A DNA stretch of 64,000 bases from Neorhizobium sp. NCHU2750 (GTDB lineage: Bacteria > Pseudomonadota > Alphaproteobacteria > Rhizobiales > Rhizobiaceae): positions 3,162,001-3,226,000 of the forward strand of contig NZ_CP030827.1 of NCBI RefSeq assembly GCF_003597675.1, given 5' to 3'. The position numbers and the translations under genes were made by a program. Of this stretch, positions 40,798 to 50,254 are shown piece after piece (position 1 is the first letter of the stretch; every line of letters begins with the position of its first letter). The notes under the pieces were generated by a model. It was not told where the DNA came from. It worked only from the letters and a program-made list of their open reading frames with translations, and ran no database searches.

Positions 40798-41958
40798 TTG
40801 GCATATCACCATGCCCTCTCATCGGCTGTCATCTTGCCCGAAGATGCCTCAAGCGCGCTTCTGGTCGGTCGCGTCTGGTCGAACGAGGCCGACGGCCCCT
40901 GTCCCGTTCTCTACGCAAACGGTCGGCTTCTCGACCTCTCGTCGCTTGCGCCGACACTTTCGGCACTGCTCGAACTCGAAGGCCTCGTCGCGAAACTCGG
41001 TGACACGTCCGCCTTTGCCGATCTCGGCAGCCTCGACGAATTCTTGAGCGGCGCCAAGGGTGCGCTTCTCGCCCCCGCCGACCTGCAGGCCATCAAGGCC
41101 GCCGGCGTCACCTTCGCCGACAGCATGCTGGAACGGGTGATCGAGGAACAGGCCAAGGGTGACCCTCTGCGCGCCCAGGAAATCCGCGGCCGTCTGGCGC
41201 CGGTTCTCGGCGACAATCTCAAGGGTCTCGTGGCAGGCTCCGAAAAGGCCGCCGAAGTGAAGCGCCTGCTGCAGGACATGGGCCTGTGGTCGCAATATCT
41301 GGAAGTCGGCATCGGCCCGGATGCGGAAATCTTCACCAAGGCCCAGCCGATGTCCTCCATGGGCTGCGGCGCGGCCGTCGGTATCCACCCGAAATCAGAC
41401 TGGAACAATCCCGAACCGGAAGTCGTGCTCGCCATCACCTCGAAGGGCGAGATCATCGGCGCAACGCTTGGCAACGACGTTAACCTGCGCGATTTCGAAG
41501 GCCGCTCCGCACTGCTCTTGAGCAAGGCCAAGGACAACAACGCCTCCTGCGCCATCGGCCCCTTCATCCGCCTGTTCGACGGAAAATTCACGCTCGACGA
41601 GGTCAAGTCGGCCGAAATCAGCCTTGCCGTGAAAGGTGAGGACGGGTTCGAGATGACCGGCGTCAGCCCGATGAAGGCGATCAGCCGCTCGCCGGAAAAC
41701 CTGGCCTCGCAGCTCTTGAACCGCAGCCATCAATATCCCGATGGCGCGCTTCTTTTCCTCGGCACCATGTTCGCCCCGGTCAAGGACCGTCGCGGCAAGG
41801 GCCTAGGCTTTACCCATGAGATCGGCGATGTCGTCGAGATTTCCACCCCGAAGCTCGGGAGGCTTATCAACCGGGTGGAATATAGCGACACATGCCCCGA
41901 ATGGACGTTCGGAATTACGGCGCTGATGAAGAACCTGGCCCGGCGCGGGCTGATGTAG
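40798..41958 (+). CDS. FAH-family 2-keto-3-deoxy-pentonate dehydratase (XylX-like)
   Basis: The 386-residue fumarylacetoacetate-hydrolase-fold protein resembles Caulobacter XylX, the 2-keto-3-deoxy-D-xylonate dehydratase, in length and motifs: 'LLAPADLQAIKAAGVTFADS', 'LWSQYLEVGIGPDAEIFTKA', 'SDWNNPEPEVVLAITSKGE' (acidic metal ligands), 'LGNDVNLRDFEGRSALLLS' and 'KDNNASCAIGPFIRLFD'. XylX converts 2-keto-3-deoxy-pentonates to alpha-ketoglutarate semialdehyde. The exact substrate here (xylonate, arabinonate or another acid) cannot be told. It starts at TTG with AAGGAGG six bases upstream. It leads a TRAP transporter operon. Confidence 0.82.
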   Translation: MAYHHALSSAVILPEDASSALLVGRVWSNEADGPCPVLYANGRLLDLSSLAPTLSALLELEGLVAKLGDTSAFADLGSLDEFLSGAKGALLAPADLQAIKAAGVTFADSMLERVIEEQAKGDPLRAQEIRGRLAPVLGDNLKGLVAGSEKAAEVKRLLQDMGLWSQYLEVGIGPDAEIFTKAQPMSSMGCGAAVGIHPKSDWNNPEPEVVLAITSKGEIIGATLGNDVNLRDFEGRSALLLSKAKDNNASCAIGPFIRLFDGKFTLDEVKSAEISLAVKGEDGFEMTGVSPMKAISRSPENLASQLLNRSHQYPDGALLFLGTMFAPVKDRRGKGLGFTHEIGDVVEISTPKLGRLINRVEYSDTCPEWTFGITALMKNLARRGLM

Positions 41959-41978
41959 GAGGCATCAGGGAGGAGCAA

Positions 41979-42512
41979 ATGACCAAAATTATCGATCTGT
42001 TTTACAGGGTCCTTGAGATCCTGCTCATCCTGTTGCTCACAGGCATGGCGCTGATGGTGTTCGGCAATGTCGTGCTGCGCTACGGCTTCAATTCAGGCCT
42101 GACCGTATCCGACGAGATGTCGCGCTACTTCTTCGTCTGGCTGACCTTCATCGGCGCCGTCGTCGCCTTCCGCGAACATGGCCATCTCGGCGTCGAGACG
42201 CTGGTGGCGCTGTTCGGCCGCAGGGGGCGCATCATCTGTATGATCCTGTCCAACCTGACCATCATCCTGTGTTCCGCCATTTTCTTCTGGGGCACATGGA
42301 TGCAGTTGCCGATCAATTCCAGCATGGTGGCGCCGGTAACCGGACTCTCCATGGCCTGGGTCTATGGCATCGGTTTTTTCACCGGCGCAGGTTGCGTGCT
42401 GATTTCGCTCGAACGTCTCTTCCGTCTGGTGACCGGCCGCGTCACCGAAGACGAGATCGCCGCCTTTGCCGGCGAGAACATGACGATCGAACAGATGGCG
42501 GAGCGCACCTGA
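41979..42512 (+). CDS. TRAP transporter small permease (DctQ type)
   Basis: The 177-residue membrane protein with four segments is typical of DctQ. It includes 'LLTGMALMVFGNVVLRYGFN', 'VSDEMSRYFFVWLTFIGAVVAFREHGHLGVE' (the conserved family core) and 'VAPVTGLSMAWVYGIGFFTGAGC'. It pairs with the DctM subunit for sodium-driven uptake. The start is ATG 41979 with GGGAGGAGC upstream, 20 bases after the dehydratase stop. Confidence 0.92.
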   Translation: MTKIIDLFYRVLEILLILLLTGMALMVFGNVVLRYGFNSGLTVSDEMSRYFFVWLTFIGAVVAFREHGHLGVETLVALFGRRGRIICMILSNLTIILCSAIFFWGTWMQLPINSSMVAPVTGLSMAWVYGIGFFTGAGCVLISLERLFRLVTGRVTEDEIAAFAGENMTIEQMAERT

Positions 42513-42513
42513 T

Positions 42514-43791
42514 ATGACACTATTCGTTTTTGTCGGTTCGCTTCTCGCCGCAATGGCGATCGGCGTACCGGTTGCCTTCTCGCTGATGTTCTGCGGCGTC
42601 GTGCTCATGTGGTACATGGACATGTTCAACGCGCAGATCATCGCCCAGAACATGATCGCGGGTGCAGACACTTTCACCCTGCTCGCCATTCCTTTCTTCA
42701 TCCTTGCCGGTGAACTGATGAATTCCGGCGGCCTGTCGAAGCGCATCATCGATTTCGCCATCGCGCTGGTCGGCCACATCCGTGGCGGTCTCGGTATCGT
42801 TGCAATCGTCGCCGCCGTGATCATGGCCTCAATCTCCGGTTCTGCTGCAGCGGATACCGCAGCGCTTGCCGCAATCCTTGTCCCGATGATGGCCAAGGCC
42901 GGCTACAACATTCCCCGCTCCGGCGGCCTGATCGCCGCTGGCGGCATCATCGCCCCGGTTATCCCGCCCTCCATGGCCTTCATCGTCTTCGGTGTCGCGG
43001 CCAACGTGTCGATCACCCAGCTGTTCATGGCCGGCATCGTGCCAGGCATCCTGATGGGCGTCTCTCTGGTCGGTACCTGGCTCTATTGCGTGCGCAAGGA
43101 CAATATTCAGGCCCTGCCCAAGGCAACCGCACGGGAACGCCTCAACGCCACCGGTCGCGCCCTCTGGGCGCTCGGCATGCCCGTCATCATCCTTGGCGGC
43201 ATCAAGGCCGGTGTCGTTACCCCGACGGAAGCCGCAGTGGTTGCCGCCGTCTATGCGCTCTTCGTCGGCATGGTCATCTATCGCGAACTGAAGCCGAGCG
43301 AACTGCCGCACGTCATCCTGCGGGCGGCCAAGACCACCTCGGTCATCATGTTCCTGGTCTGCGCCGCACTCGTCTCGGCCTGGCTGATCACAGCCGCCAA
43401 CATCCCGGCCGAAATCACCGGCTATATCGAGCCGCTGATCGATCGCCCCAAGCTCTTGATGCTGGCGATCATGATCCTCGTGCTGATCGTCGGCACGGCG
43501 CTCGACCTGACGCCGACCATCCTGATCCTGACCCCTGTCCTGATGCCGATCATCAAGGAGGCGGGCATCGATCCGGTCTATTTCGGTGTATTGTTCATCA
43601 TGAACAACTGCATCGGCCTCATCACGCCGCCGGTTGGCGTCGTGCTCAACGTTGTCAGCGGGGTCGGGAGGATCCCGCTGGGCAAGGTCACAGGCGGCGT
43701 CATGCCGTTCCTGCTGGCCCAGACCGTGCTGTTGCTGCTGCTTGTCGCGTTCCCCGAGATCGTGACGGTACCGGCACACTGGCTGCGCTGA
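42514..43791 (+). CDS. TRAP transporter large permease (DctM type)
   Basis: The 425-residue membrane protein of the DctM subfamily has about 12 segments: 'LLAAMAIGVPVAFSLMFCGV', 'DTFTLLAIPFFILAGELMN', 'GLGIVAIVAAVIMASISGSA', 'GYNIPRSGGLIAAGGIIAPVIPPS' and 'NNCIGLITPPVGVVLNVVSG'. It forms the transport channel. It starts one base after the DctQ stop and is clearly co-translated. Confidence 0.94.
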   Translation: MTLFVFVGSLLAAMAIGVPVAFSLMFCGVVLMWYMDMFNAQIIAQNMIAGADTFTLLAIPFFILAGELMNSGGLSKRIIDFAIALVGHIRGGLGIVAIVAAVIMASISGSAAADTAALAAILVPMMAKAGYNIPRSGGLIAAGGIIAPVIPPSMAFIVFGVAANVSITQLFMAGIVPGILMGVSLVGTWLYCVRKDNIQALPKATARERLNATGRALWALGMPVIILGGIKAGVVTPTEAAVVAAVYALFVGMVIYRELKPSELPHVILRAAKTTSVIMFLVCAALVSAWLITAANIPAEITGYIEPLIDRPKLLMLAIMILVLIVGTALDLTPTILILTPVLMPIIKEAGIDPVYFGVLFIMNNCIGLITPPVGVVLNVVSGVGRIPLGKVTGGVMPFLLAQTVLLLLLVAFPEIVTVPAHWLR

Positions 43792-43840
43792 CTAATCGCA
43801 TTCCACGTCTTTCAGTTTAACGTCCAATGGGAGGACCAAC

Positions 43841-44848
43841 ATGAAGAAGCTTCTTTTCGCAACGACCGCCATTGCCATCGCGATCTCCGGTTCCGTACCG
43901 GCCTTCGCAGACTTCAAGAGCCGTAACATCCGCGTCTCGAACGGCATCAATGCCGACCACCCGGTCGGCAACGGCATCAAGGCCATGCAGGAATGCCTCG
44001 ACCAGAAGTCAGGCGGCAAGATGAAGCTGACCGCGTTCTGGGGCGGCGCGCTCGGCGGCGACCTTCAGGCAACCCAGGCGCTGCGTTCGGGCGTCCAGGA
44101 AGCCGTCGTCACCTCGTCCTCGCCGCTCGTCGGCATCATCCCGGCACTCGGCGTCTTCGACCTTCCCTTCCTCTTTGCTACGCCGGAAGAGGCCTACAAG
44201 GTTCTCGACGGCAAGTTCGGCGACGAGATGAACAAGAAGCTCGATGCCGCCGGCCTCGTCAATCTCGCCTACTGGGAAAACGGTTTCCGCAACCTGTCCA
44301 ACTCCGAACACCCGGTGACCAAGTGGGAAGACTTTGCGGGGATGAAGGTTCGCGTCATGCAGAACAACATCTTCCTCGACACCTTCCAGAACCTCGGCGC
44401 CAACGCCACCCCGATGGCCTTCGGCGAAGTCTATTCGGCGCTGGAAACCAAGGCGATCGACGCCCAGGAAAACCCCTATGTGACGATCGACACCTCGAAA
44501 TTCTACGAAGTGCAGAAATACGTTACCGAGACCAACCACGCCTACACGCCGTTCCTCTTCCTCTTCTCCAAGGCGATCTTCAACACCTACGCCGCGGACG
44601 AACAGCAGGCCCTGCGTGACTGCGCAGTCGTCGGCCGCGATGTCGAGCGCAAGGTAATTGCCGACCTGAACAAGAAGTCGCTGGAGAAGATCGAGGCTGC
44701 CGGCCTGAAGGTGAACAAGCTGTCGCCGGAAGAGCAGACCCGCATCCGCGAGAAGTCGATGGTCGTCTATGAAAAGCACAAGGCGGAGATCGGCCCGGAT
44801 GTCGTCGACGGCATCCTCGCAGAACTGAAGACCATCCGCGGCCAGTGA
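43841..44848 (+). CDS. TRAP transporter solute-binding protein (DctP type)
   Basis: The 335-residue periplasmic protein has a signal peptide (about residues 1-23, VPAFA-D) and the DctP fold: 'VSNGINADHPVGNGIKAMQE', 'WGGALGGDLQATQALRSGVQ', 'GMKVRVMQNNIFLDTFQNLG' with the arginine that usually binds the ligand carboxylate, and 'AIDAQENPYVTIDTSKFYEV'. The substrate is therefore an organic acid, probably the sugar acid degraded by the neighbouring enzymes. GGGAGGACCAAC precedes the ATG. A terminator follows. Confidence 0.92.
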   Translation: MKKLLFATTAIAIAISGSVPAFADFKSRNIRVSNGINADHPVGNGIKAMQECLDQKSGGKMKLTAFWGGALGGDLQATQALRSGVQEAVVTSSSPLVGIIPALGVFDLPFLFATPEEAYKVLDGKFGDEMNKKLDAAGLVNLAYWENGFRNLSNSEHPVTKWEDFAGMKVRVMQNNIFLDTFQNLGANATPMAFGEVYSALETKAIDAQENPYVTIDTSKFYEVQKYVTETNHAYTPFLFLFSKAIFNTYAADEQQALRDCAVVGRDVERKVIADLNKKSLEKIEAAGLKVNKLSPEEQTRIREKSMVVYEKHKAEIGPDVVDGILAELKTIRGQ

Positions 44849-44885
44849 TCCGACACACTCCCCGGGTCCACCAGCCGTGAATGAA

Positions 44886-44923
44886 GCCCGCGCCTCAGGA
44901 AACCCCGGGGCGCGGGCCTTTTG
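44886..44923. terminator. Rho-independent terminator between the TRAP operon and the EamA gene
   Basis: GCCCGCGCC pairs with GGCGCGGGC around a 14-base loop and is followed by CTTTTGTT. It ends the TRAP operon and touches the stop of the convergent EamA gene. Confidence 0.75.
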
Positions 44924-45838
44924 TTATTCCGGGATCGCCGGCAGCACCGTGTCGCGCTTCTTCAACATCTGTTCCCGCACGAAAATGAACAGGCCGGAGG
45001 CGACGATCAGTGCGGCGCCGACGATCATGCTGAGCCGTGGCACGTCACCGAAGAACAGCCAGCCGAAGACCACCGCCCAGAGCAGAAGCGTATATTGCAG
45101 CGGCGCGACAGTCGCCGCATCGGAAATCTTCAAGGCCCGGTTGACCAGCACATGCGCTGCCATCGCGACAATGCCGAGCAGCCCGAGCAGGCCGAGGTCG
45201 AAGCCGGATTGCACCGGGCTCCAGTCGAACGGCGCGAAGCAAAGCCCAGCAATCCCCGCACCGCAGACCTGGAAGAACACCAGTGTCGTATCCGGCGTGC
45301 CGCGCAGGAAACGGCCCGAAATCATCATGAAGGCGAAGGCGGCACTGCCGATGATCGAGATCACTGCCGGCGCGGTGAACATCGCCGAGGACGGCTCCAG
45401 CGTGATGATGACGCCGACGAATCCGATCGCGATCGCCGTCCAGCGCCGCCAGCCGACCCTGTCTCCAAGCAGAAGTGGCGACAGGGCCGCGACATAGATC
45501 GGCGCGGCCAGCCAATAGGTCATCACATCCGCAAGCGGCAGATACATGACGGCATAATAAAAGGAGAACACTTCCGTGGTGGAGCAGACGACCCGTGCAA
45601 GCTGCATCCACGGCTTCTCCGCATTGCGGATGGCCGGCAGGCCGGCCATCCAGACGATCGGCACGAGGATGACGAGCGCGGCAAGGCTGCGCAGTAGCAC
45701 CACCTGCCCCAGCCCGTAGCTCGCCACCAGCCATTTGCCCATAGTGTCATTGAGCGCAAACATCAGCATGCCGAGAAGCATGATGGCCGGTCCGGCGATC
45801 GACATGGTCTTGAAACCCGAAACGGATGAAGCCTGCAT
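44924..45838 (-). CDS. EamA/DMT superfamily transporter
   Basis: The 304-residue protein has ten membrane segments in two EamA repeats: 'GPAIMLLGMLMFALNDTMGKWLVASYG' and 'VFSFYYAVMYLPLADVMTYWLAAPIYVAALSPLLLGDRVG', then a second copy ending 'PLQYTLLLWAVVFGWLFFGDVPRL'. Substrates of such proteins range from amino acids to sugars and cannot be predicted. The start is ATG 45838 (MQASSVSGF). It lies 10 bases after the enolase-superfamily gene and is probably co-transcribed with it. Confidence 0.85.
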   Translation of the reverse strand: MQASSVSGFKTMSIAGPAIMLLGMLMFALNDTMGKWLVASYGLGQVVLLRSLAALVILVPIVWMAGLPAIRNAEKPWMQLARVVCSTTEVFSFYYAVMYLPLADVMTYWLAAPIYVAALSPLLLGDRVGWRRWTAIAIGFVGVIITLEPSSAMFTAPAVISIIGSAAFAFMMISGRFLRGTPDTTLVFFQVCGAGIAGLCFAPFDWSPVQSGFDLGLLGLLGIVAMAAHVLVNRALKISDAATVAPLQYTLLLWAVVFGWLFFGDVPRLSMIVGAALIVASGLFIFVREQMLKKRDTVLPAIPE

Positions 45839-45848
45839 ACCTGCTGCC

Positions 45849-47051
45849 TTATAGATTGGACGCGGCGGAGAACCGACGGCTGACGGTGAATGCCTTCTCA
45901 AGCTCGGGATTGAGCTCCATGCCCAGCCCCGGCCCCGGCGGCACAGTAATCATGCCATTCTTCACCTCCGGCAGGGCGGTGACGAGATCGCGGTACCAGG
46001 TATTGTAGAAGGCACGCACGCTTTCCTGCACCAGCGCATTCGGTGCGTTGAGCGACAGATGGGTGGAAGCGCAGAGCACGACCGGACCGGTGCAGTCATG
46101 CGGCGCGACCGGCAGATGCCAGGCTTCGGCCATCGAGGCGATCTTGCGTGCCTCCGACAACCCGCCGCACCAGGAAATGTCGAGCATGACGATGCCGGCA
46201 GCTCCCGTTTCCAGATAATCGCGAAAGCCCCAGCGGGTGGCGAGCGTTTCCGACGCCGAGATCGGCGCGGGCGAGACTTCGGCATAGCGTTTGAGGCTGG
46301 ACAGGCTGTCCATCTTGATCGGGTCTTCGTGCCAGAAGGTTCCGTAAGGTGTCAGCGCCTTGGCGATCTGCATTGCCGGCAGAAGCTGCCACATCGAATG
46401 GAACTCGACCATGATGTCGATCCTGTCGCCGACCGCCTTGCGGATCTTCTCGAAGGGCTGAAGTGCTGCCTTCAGGTCCGCGGACGAGATATACTGGCCC
46501 TTGGTCTTTTCCGCCGCCTGGTCGAACGGCCAGATCTTCATCGCCGTGATGCCCTGTTCCAGCAAGGATTCCGCCAGTTCGTCGGCCCGGTGCAGGAAGC
46601 CGTTGAGGTCGTCATAGTCCTTGCCGGTCGAAAGCCCGTAATTGGCCGTCGTCTGCCCGGTCGCCTTCTTGATATATTCCGTGCCGGCGCAGGTATTGTA
46701 GGTGCGGATTTCCTTCCTCGAGAAACCGCCGAGAAGCTGTGCGATCGGCTGGCCCGTCACCTTGCCGAATATGTCCCAGAGCGCGATATCGAAGGCGGAA
46801 TTGCCGCGCACCTCGGCACCGGACGAGCGAAAGCCGACATAACCGACCAGTTCCTGCGCCAGAAGATCGATAGCCAGCGGATCGCGGCCGATCACCCGCG
46901 GCGCCACATATTCGTGGATATAGCTCTCCACCGTCTCGGCGCCGAAAAAGGTCTCTCCCAGCCCCGTGATACCCTCGTCGGTGTGAACCAGAACCCAGAG
47001 CAGATTGCTCCGCTCGGCGACACGCACCGTTTCAAGCTTGGTGATCTTCAT
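45849..47051 (-). CDS. Enolase-superfamily sugar-acid dehydratase (mandelate racemase group)
   Basis: The 400-residue protein has an N-terminal capping domain ('MKITKLETVRVAERSNLLWV', 'LGETFFGAETVESYIHEY') and a C-terminal barrel with the Mg-binding acids in 'IDIMVEFHSMWQL', 'GTFWHEDPIKMD' and 'PISASETLATRW'. A lysine is in 'ITAMKIWPFDQAA', and the His-Asp pair is in 'LPVAPHDCTGPV'. These fit acid-sugar dehydratases such as galactonate or gluconate dehydratases or cycloisomerases; the specific substrate is unknown. GGGAGGAAAC precedes ATG 47051. It is divergent from the MocR gene. Confidence 0.88.
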   Translation of the reverse strand: MKITKLETVRVAERSNLLWVLVHTDEGITGLGETFFGAETVESYIHEYVAPRVIGRDPLAIDLLAQELVGYVGFRSSGAEVRGNSAFDIALWDIFGKVTGQPIAQLLGGFSRKEIRTYNTCAGTEYIKKATGQTTANYGLSTGKDYDDLNGFLHRADELAESLLEQGITAMKIWPFDQAAEKTKGQYISSADLKAALQPFEKIRKAVGDRIDIMVEFHSMWQLLPAMQIAKALTPYGTFWHEDPIKMDSLSSLKRYAEVSPAPISASETLATRWGFRDYLETGAAGIVMLDISWCGGLSEARKIASMAEAWHLPVAPHDCTGPVVLCASTHLSLNAPNALVQESVRAFYNTWYRDLVTALPEVKNGMITVPPGPGLGMELNPELEKAFTVSRRFSAASNL

Positions 47052-47223
47052 GTTTCCTCCCAGAAATTGCCAAGACCCTGTATTTTTAGGGGAATGCCCG
47101 ACCAATCGAAAGCTCATTCGATCTGTTTGGGTACGCTAAGTTGCAATTTTCATCATATTGGAGCTGGGTGGAACTACAGCGACACACCTTCCCCGCCCCG
47201 CCGTTTTTTGCTTAGCTGCAACC

Positions 47224-48714
47224 ATGCGCAAACCCGCCCTCAGACAACAGCTCGACGTATCCTGGAATTCCGTCTTCGGCGATTTTTCGCGCGACGGTCA
47301 GCCGCTCAACATCCAGATCCGCCGGATGATCGTGCATGCGGTGGAAACCGGCACGCTGCCCGCCAACATGCGCCTGCCGCCGAGCCGCAATCTGGCGGCA
47401 ACGCTGAGGATCGGCCGCAATACCGTGACGTCCGCCTACCAGCAACTGATCGACGAGGGATTTCTCGTCTCGCGCCAGCGGACCGGCATTTTCGTCGCCG
47501 ATATCGCGCCAAAGCCCGAATCCACAGCCAAAAGCTCCGGCGAGGACAAGGTCTGGCGGGACCGCTTCATCGTCGAGCCGTCTAAGATGCGGCAGCATTC
47601 CAAGCCGCGCGACTGGCAGTCCTATCCCTATCCCTTCCTGTTCGGCCAGTATGATCCGGAACTGTTCCCGACCAACAACTGGCGCGAGGCCGTACGCGCC
47701 ACCTCCAGCGTGCAGGAGATCCAGGGCTGGGCCGGCGACATGATCGACGACGACGATCCCGACCTGATCGAGCAGCTCAGGGTACAGGTCCTGCCCCGGC
47801 GCGGCATCTTTGCCGCCCAGGGCGAGGTCATCATCACCGTCGGTTCGCAACAGGCGCTCTCGATGCTGGTCAACCTGCTCGTCGGGCGCGATACGCCGGC
47901 CGCTGTCGAAGACCCCGGCTATCCCGACATGCGCAACATGGTGAGCCTTGCGACCAGAGACGTCCGCTTCCTCACCTCCGACGAGCACGGCGTCGTGCCC
48001 GATCAGGTATTCGCCGGTGCCAAGGTGGCGTTCATGACGCCCGGCCACCATTGCCCGACCACGATCGTCACCCCGATCGAGCGCCGCCACGCCATTCTGG
48101 AAGCCGCCGAAAGAGACGATGTGCTGATCGTCGAGGACGATTACGATGCCGACCTTTCCATCCAGGAAGACGGCAATCTCCCCTCGCTGAAAAGCCTCGA
48201 TCGTACCGGCCGCGTTCTCTATGTCGGCAGCTTCTCCAAGGTCGTCGCACCGGGCCTGAGGATCGGCTACATCGTCGCGCCGAGACCGGTGATCAGCGAA
48301 TTGCGCGTGCTGCGCCGGATCATGCTGCGCCATCCGCCAACCAACAACCAACGCACGCTCGCCACCTTCATCGCGCTCGGCCACTATCGCCAGCACCTCA
48401 ACAAGGCAGGCGCGGCCATGCTGGAACGCTCCGCGCTGATGGAGCGCCTGTTGCCGAAATACCTGCCGACCTGCCGGACGAGCCGAGGCCGCGGGGCAAC
48501 CAGCCTGTGGGTGGAGGGCCCGCCCTCGATGGATGCCCGGCGGCTGGTCGAGCTCGCACGTCGAAAAGGCGTGCTGGTCGAACCCGGCGATATCTTCTTT
48601 TCCGACCCCGCAGCCGGACGGAATTTTTTCCGCCTCGGTTTCAGCTCCATTCCCGCACATCGCATTGAACCGGGCCTTGTTCGCCTTGCCGAGGCCGTTC
48701 GCGAATGTGTTTGA
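47224..48714 (+). CDS. MocR-type regulator (GntR HTH fused to aminotransferase-like domain)
   Basis: The 496-residue fusion has a GntR winged helix (about residues 20-90: 'LNIQIRRMIVHAVETGTLPA', 'NMRLPPSRNLAATLRIGRNTVTSAYQQL') followed by a fold-type I aminotransferase domain with 'FMTPGHHCPTT', 'LIVEDDYDADLSI' and the PLP-lysine segment 'YVGSFSKVVAPGLRIGYI'. MocR proteins such as GabR and PdxR use PLP and an amine to switch transcription. A likely target is the class III aminotransferase 145 bases downstream. The ATG at 47224 is chosen by domain position; the Shine-Dalgarno tract is weak and a TTG at 47158 is possible. Confidence 0.9.
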   Translation: MRKPALRQQLDVSWNSVFGDFSRDGQPLNIQIRRMIVHAVETGTLPANMRLPPSRNLAATLRIGRNTVTSAYQQLIDEGFLVSRQRTGIFVADIAPKPESTAKSSGEDKVWRDRFIVEPSKMRQHSKPRDWQSYPYPFLFGQYDPELFPTNNWREAVRATSSVQEIQGWAGDMIDDDDPDLIEQLRVQVLPRRGIFAAQGEVIITVGSQQALSMLVNLLVGRDTPAAVEDPGYPDMRNMVSLATRDVRFLTSDEHGVVPDQVFAGAKVAFMTPGHHCPTTIVTPIERRHAILEAAERDDVLIVEDDYDADLSIQEDGNLPSLKSLDRTGRVLYVGSFSKVVAPGLRIGYIVAPRPVISELRVLRRIMLRHPPTNNQRTLATFIALGHYRQHLNKAGAAMLERSALMERLLPKYLPTCRTSRGRGATSLWVEGPPSMDARRLVELARRKGVLVEPGDIFFSDPAAGRNFFRLGFSSIPAHRIEPGLVRLAEAVRECV

Positions 48715-48859
48715 AGCCGTTGCGGCGCAAATGCTTGACAATCCACATGACGGATCCAGAATGCGTTTTTCATGGAGCCAGAAGGCTGCAACCGCCGCTT
48801 TAGTGAGGAATGATGATAGCCTCGCGGCACCAAATAAAAGGGAACCTCCGAGGAAGATC

Positions 48860-50242
48860 ATGAACGTCGCTTCACGTCCCAACGACATACAGGCCGTCAT
48901 CGAGGCCGATCGCGCCCATGTCTGGCATCACCTGTCGCAGCACAAGCAGTATGAAAGCGTCGACCCCAAGATCTATGTCGAGGGCAAGGGCACCCGCGTC
49001 TGGGATGCCACCGGCAAGGAATATCTCGATGGCGTGTCCGGTGCTGTCTGGACCGTCAATGTCGGCTATGGCCGCACCAGCATAGCGGATGCGGTGCGCG
49101 ACCAGCTGGTCAAGCTCAACTACTTCGCCGGCGCCGCCGGCAACGTTCCGGCCGCGCTGTTTGCCGAAAAGCTGATCGAGAAGATGCCGGGCATGACCCG
49201 CGTCTACTATTCGAACTCCGGCTCCGAGGCCAACGAGAAGGTGTTCAAGATGGTGCGCCAGATCGCGCACCGCAAACATAATAGCGGCAAGTACAAGATC
49301 CTCTACCGTGATCGCGACTACCACGGCACGACGCTCGGCACGCTTGCCGCAGCTGGTCAGAAGGAACGCCGCGAACAGTATGGTCCGATGCCTCCGGGCT
49401 TCGTCGAAGTGCCGCATTGCCTGGAATATCGCAGCCAGTGGGGCGAGATCGATGATTACGGCATCAAGGCTGCCGATGCGATCGAGGAAGTCATCCTGCG
49501 CGAAGGCCCGGAAACCGTTGGCCTCCTCTGCCTCGAACCGGTCACCGCCGGCGGCGGCGTCATCGTGCCCCCGAAGGGCTACTGGCAGCGGGTGCAGGAA
49601 ATCTGCAGGAAATACGATGTGCTGCTGCATATCGACGAAGTCGTCTGCGGCATGGGCCGCACCGGCAAGTGGTTCGGCTACCAGCATTACGGCATCGAGC
49701 CGGACTTCGTCACCATGGCAAAGGGCGTCGCGTCCGGCTATGCGGCAATCTCCTGCACCGTGACGACCGAAAAGGTCTTCGAGATGTTCAAGGACGATCC
49801 GTCCGATCCCATGTCCTATTTCCGCGACATCTCCACCTTCGGCGGCTGCGTCGCCGGCCCGGCGGCAGCGCTCGAAAACATGCGCATCATCGAGGAGGAA
49901 GGCCTGCTCGAAAACACCCTGAAGATGGGTGCCCGTCTGATGGATAACCTCCGCGAGCTGCAGAGCCGCCATCAGGTGATCGGCGACGTGCGCGGCCTCG
50001 GCCTGTTCTGCGGCGCAGAACTCGTCATGGACCGCGAAACGAAAGAGCCGGCACCGGAAAAGATGGTCCAGGCCGTCACCGCCGATTGCGTGGCGCAGGG
50101 CGTGATCATCGGCGCCACCAACCGCTCGGTCCCCGGCTTCAACAACACGCTTTGCATGAGCCCGCCGCTGATCATCAATTCAGCCGAGATCGACCAGATC
50201 ACCGGCGCCATCGACAAGGCGCTGACCAAGGCGTTTGGGTAA
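48860..50242 (+). CDS. Class III PLP aminotransferase
   Basis: The 460-residue enzyme has class III (omega-aminotransferase) motifs: 'LDGVSGAVWTVNVGYGRTSI', 'YYSNSGSEANEKVFKMVRQ', 'YRDRDYHGTTLGTLAAAGQ', 'LLHIDEVVCGMGRTGKWFGY' (Asp contacting the PLP ring nitrogen) and 'DFVTMAKGVASGYAAISCTV' with the Schiff-base lysine. It resembles taurine:pyruvate or polyamine/GABA-type aminotransferases; substrate specificity is open. GAGGAAGATC precedes the ATG. With the MocR regulator and the downstream ureohydrolase and ABC genes it suggests amine catabolism. Confidence 0.9.
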   Translation: MNVASRPNDIQAVIEADRAHVWHHLSQHKQYESVDPKIYVEGKGTRVWDATGKEYLDGVSGAVWTVNVGYGRTSIADAVRDQLVKLNYFAGAAGNVPAALFAEKLIEKMPGMTRVYYSNSGSEANEKVFKMVRQIAHRKHNSGKYKILYRDRDYHGTTLGTLAAAGQKERREQYGPMPPGFVEVPHCLEYRSQWGEIDDYGIKAADAIEEVILREGPETVGLLCLEPVTAGGGVIVPPKGYWQRVQEICRKYDVLLHIDEVVCGMGRTGKWFGYQHYGIEPDFVTMAKGVASGYAAISCTVTTEKVFEMFKDDPSDPMSYFRDISTFGGCVAGPAAALENMRIIEEEGLLENTLKMGARLMDNLRELQSRHQVIGDVRGLGLFCGAELVMDRETKEPAPEKMVQAVTADCVAQGVIIGATNRSVPGFNNTLCMSPPLIINSAEIDQITGAIDKALTKAFG

Positions 50243-50254
50243 GTCTAGAAATAC

